Of a stretch of 15,637 bases of DNA, positions 14,523 to 15,637 are shown piece after piece. The stretch spans positions 1-15,637 of the forward strand of contig DIFU01000155.1 of the NCBI GenBank assembly GCA_002419285.1, written 5' to 3'. The stretch's first letter is position 1. Each line of letters begins with the position of its first letter. This DNA is from Prolixibacteraceae bacterium UBA5740 (GTDB taxonomy: Bacteria > Bacteroidota > Bacteroidia > Bacteroidales > Prolixibacteraceae). The translations under genes and the position numbers were made by a program. The notes below the pieces were generated by a model, which did no database searches, was not told where the DNA came from, and saw only the letters and a list, made by a program, of their open reading frames with translations.

Positions 14523-15637
14523 ATGAATCAGGAGCTTAAAATATTTAATTCACTTACCCGGAGAAAGGAAAACTTTAAACCTCTTGTAGCGGGGAAAGCA
14601 GGAATGTATGTGTGCGGCCCCACGGTTTACAGCAATGCCCACCTGGGGCATGCCCGTCCGGCCATCACCTTTGATCTTTTGTATCGCTACCTGTTGCATT
14701 TGGGACTGAAGGTAAGGTATGTCAGAAACATTACCGATGTTGGCCACCTTGAAGATGAAGTGGAGGAAACCGGGGAAGATAAGATTACCAAAAAAGCGCG
14801 CCTTGAGCAGCTCGAACCCATGGAAGTTGTCCAAAAGTATATGAATACCTTCCATAAGAACATGGCCGACCTCAATACGCTTTCCCCTTCCATCGAACCC
14901 AGAGCCAGCGGACACATCATCGAACAACAGATCATGGTTGAACAGATTATGCAAAAAGGGTTTGCCTATGAAAGCAATGGATCTGTTTACTTTGACGTTG
15001 AGAAATATAACCTTCAGCACCAATACGGAAAACTCTCCGGACGCAATCTGGATGATATACTGCACAACAGCCGCCAATTGGAAGGTCAGGATGAAAAGAA
15101 AAATCCATTTGATTTTGCCCTTTGGAAGAAAGCAAGCCCTGAACATATCATGCAGTGGCCATCGATCTGGAGCAGTGGATTCCCCGGTTGGCATCTCGAA
15201 TGCTCGGCCATGAGTACAAAATACCTTGGCGAGATATTTGACATCCATGGAGGAGGTCTCGACCTGCAATTCCCTCACCACGAATGCGAAATTGCCCAGT
15301 CGACAGCAGCCCTTGGGCATGAGTCAGTGCGTTATTGGATGCACAACAACATGATTACCATTAACGGCCAGAAAATGGCACGATCACTTGGAAATTTCAT
15401 CACCCTCGACGAATTGTTCACCGGAAAGCATGAACTGCTGCAACAAGCATACTCTCCCATGACAATTCGCTTTTTTATCCTACAGGCCCACTACCGCAGC
15501 ACCGTTGATTTTTCGAATGAAGCCCTTCAGGCTGCAGAAAAAGGACTCGACCGACTCATGAAAGCAGTGGAACTTCTTTCAAAACTCAAACCGACCAATG
15601 AATCGTCAGTTAGTGTGGAAGAATTGTCTGAAAACTG
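14523..15637 (+). CDS. cysS: Cysteinyl-tRNA synthetase (3'-truncated)
   Basis: This class I synthetase joins cysteine to tRNA-Cys in the cytoplasm. The first 371 codons are visible and the frame is open to the right edge, so the C-terminal anticodon-binding part is missing. Family motifs are present: YVCGPTVYSNAHLGHARP with C31 as a zinc ligand and HLGH at 40-43 as the HIGH motif; WHLECSAMS with the second zinc Cys; GGGLDLQFPHHECEIAQS with the zinc His and Glu region; and NGQKMARSLGN, where the KMSKS loop reads KMARS. The zinc site that discriminates cysteine is therefore complete. The start is the ATG 49 bp after the lspA stop; no other start codon lies between it and the hairpin. The hairpin just upstream leaves open whether it has its own promoter, and no TAnnTTTG match was found there. 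Confidence 0.95.
   Translation, partial: MNQELKIFNSLTRRKENFKPLVAGKAGMYVCGPTVYSNAHLGHARPAITFDLLYRYLLHLGLKVRYVRNITDVGHLEDEVEETGEDKITKKARLEQLEPMEVVQKYMNTFHKNMADLNTLSPSIEPRASGHIIEQQIMVEQIMQKGFAYESNGSVYFDVEKYNLQHQYGKLSGRNLDDILHNSRQLEGQDEKKNPFDFALWKKASPEHIMQWPSIWSSGFPGWHLECSAMSTKYLGEIFDIHGGGLDLQFPHHECEIAQSTAALGHESVRYWMHNNMITINGQKMARSLGNFITLDELFTGKHELLQQAYSPMTIRFFILQAHYRSTVDFSNEALQAAEKGLDRLMKAVELLSKLKPTNESSVSVEELSEN

Overview
The window looks like ordinary chromosome from a member of the Bacteroidota, probably near Bacteroidales/Marinilabiliales. The reasons are: moderate to low GC; promoter elements of the Bacteroidota -7 type (TAnnTTTG) rather than a classical -10 box; many secreted proteins whose signal peptides end in AQ; several lipoproteins; an ileS - DksA-like gene - lspA order; a degenerate DksA/TraR zinc finger; and a long isoleucyl-tRNA synthetase of the eukaryote-like type. 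I saw no tRNA or rRNA gene, CRISPR array, insertion sequence or phage gene.

Layout. Positions 2-595 hold the 3' part of a metallo-beta-lactamase-fold hydrolase. A lipoprotein aldose 1-epimerase (716-1849) follows and ends at a strong hairpin that can terminate transcription from both sides. On the minus strand, 6311 down to 1989 is a four-gene cluster in which every product has a Sec signal peptide: a 571-aa protein with an SH3-like segment and a probable C-terminal outer-membrane barrel, a 168-aa secreted protein, a 320-aa protein resembling DUF6175, and a 320-aa helical cysteine-containing protein. I know no assigned function for it, and it is the best candidate here for an undescribed system. 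Across a 372-bp AT-rich gap, a plus-strand cluster (6684-8845) encodes one secreted protein and two lipoproteins, all unrecognised. A convergent lipoprotein with the YiiX/YebB-type permuted NlpC/P60 layout occupies 8853-9557.

From 9727 the window is housekeeping: ileS, a DksA/TraR-like gene, lspA and a 3'-truncated cysS, all on the plus strand. The ileS product carries GIHH in place of the class I HIGH motif, the swapped GXHH signature described for type 2 enzymes with extreme mupirocin resistance.

How the parts fit. The minus-strand cluster and its divergent neighbours encode envelope proteins. lspA supplies the peptidase that matures lipoproteins such as those at 716, 7257, 8231 and 9557. 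The two synthetase genes and the DksA-like gene belong to translation and growth control. Family assignments rest on reading the residues; no search was run.
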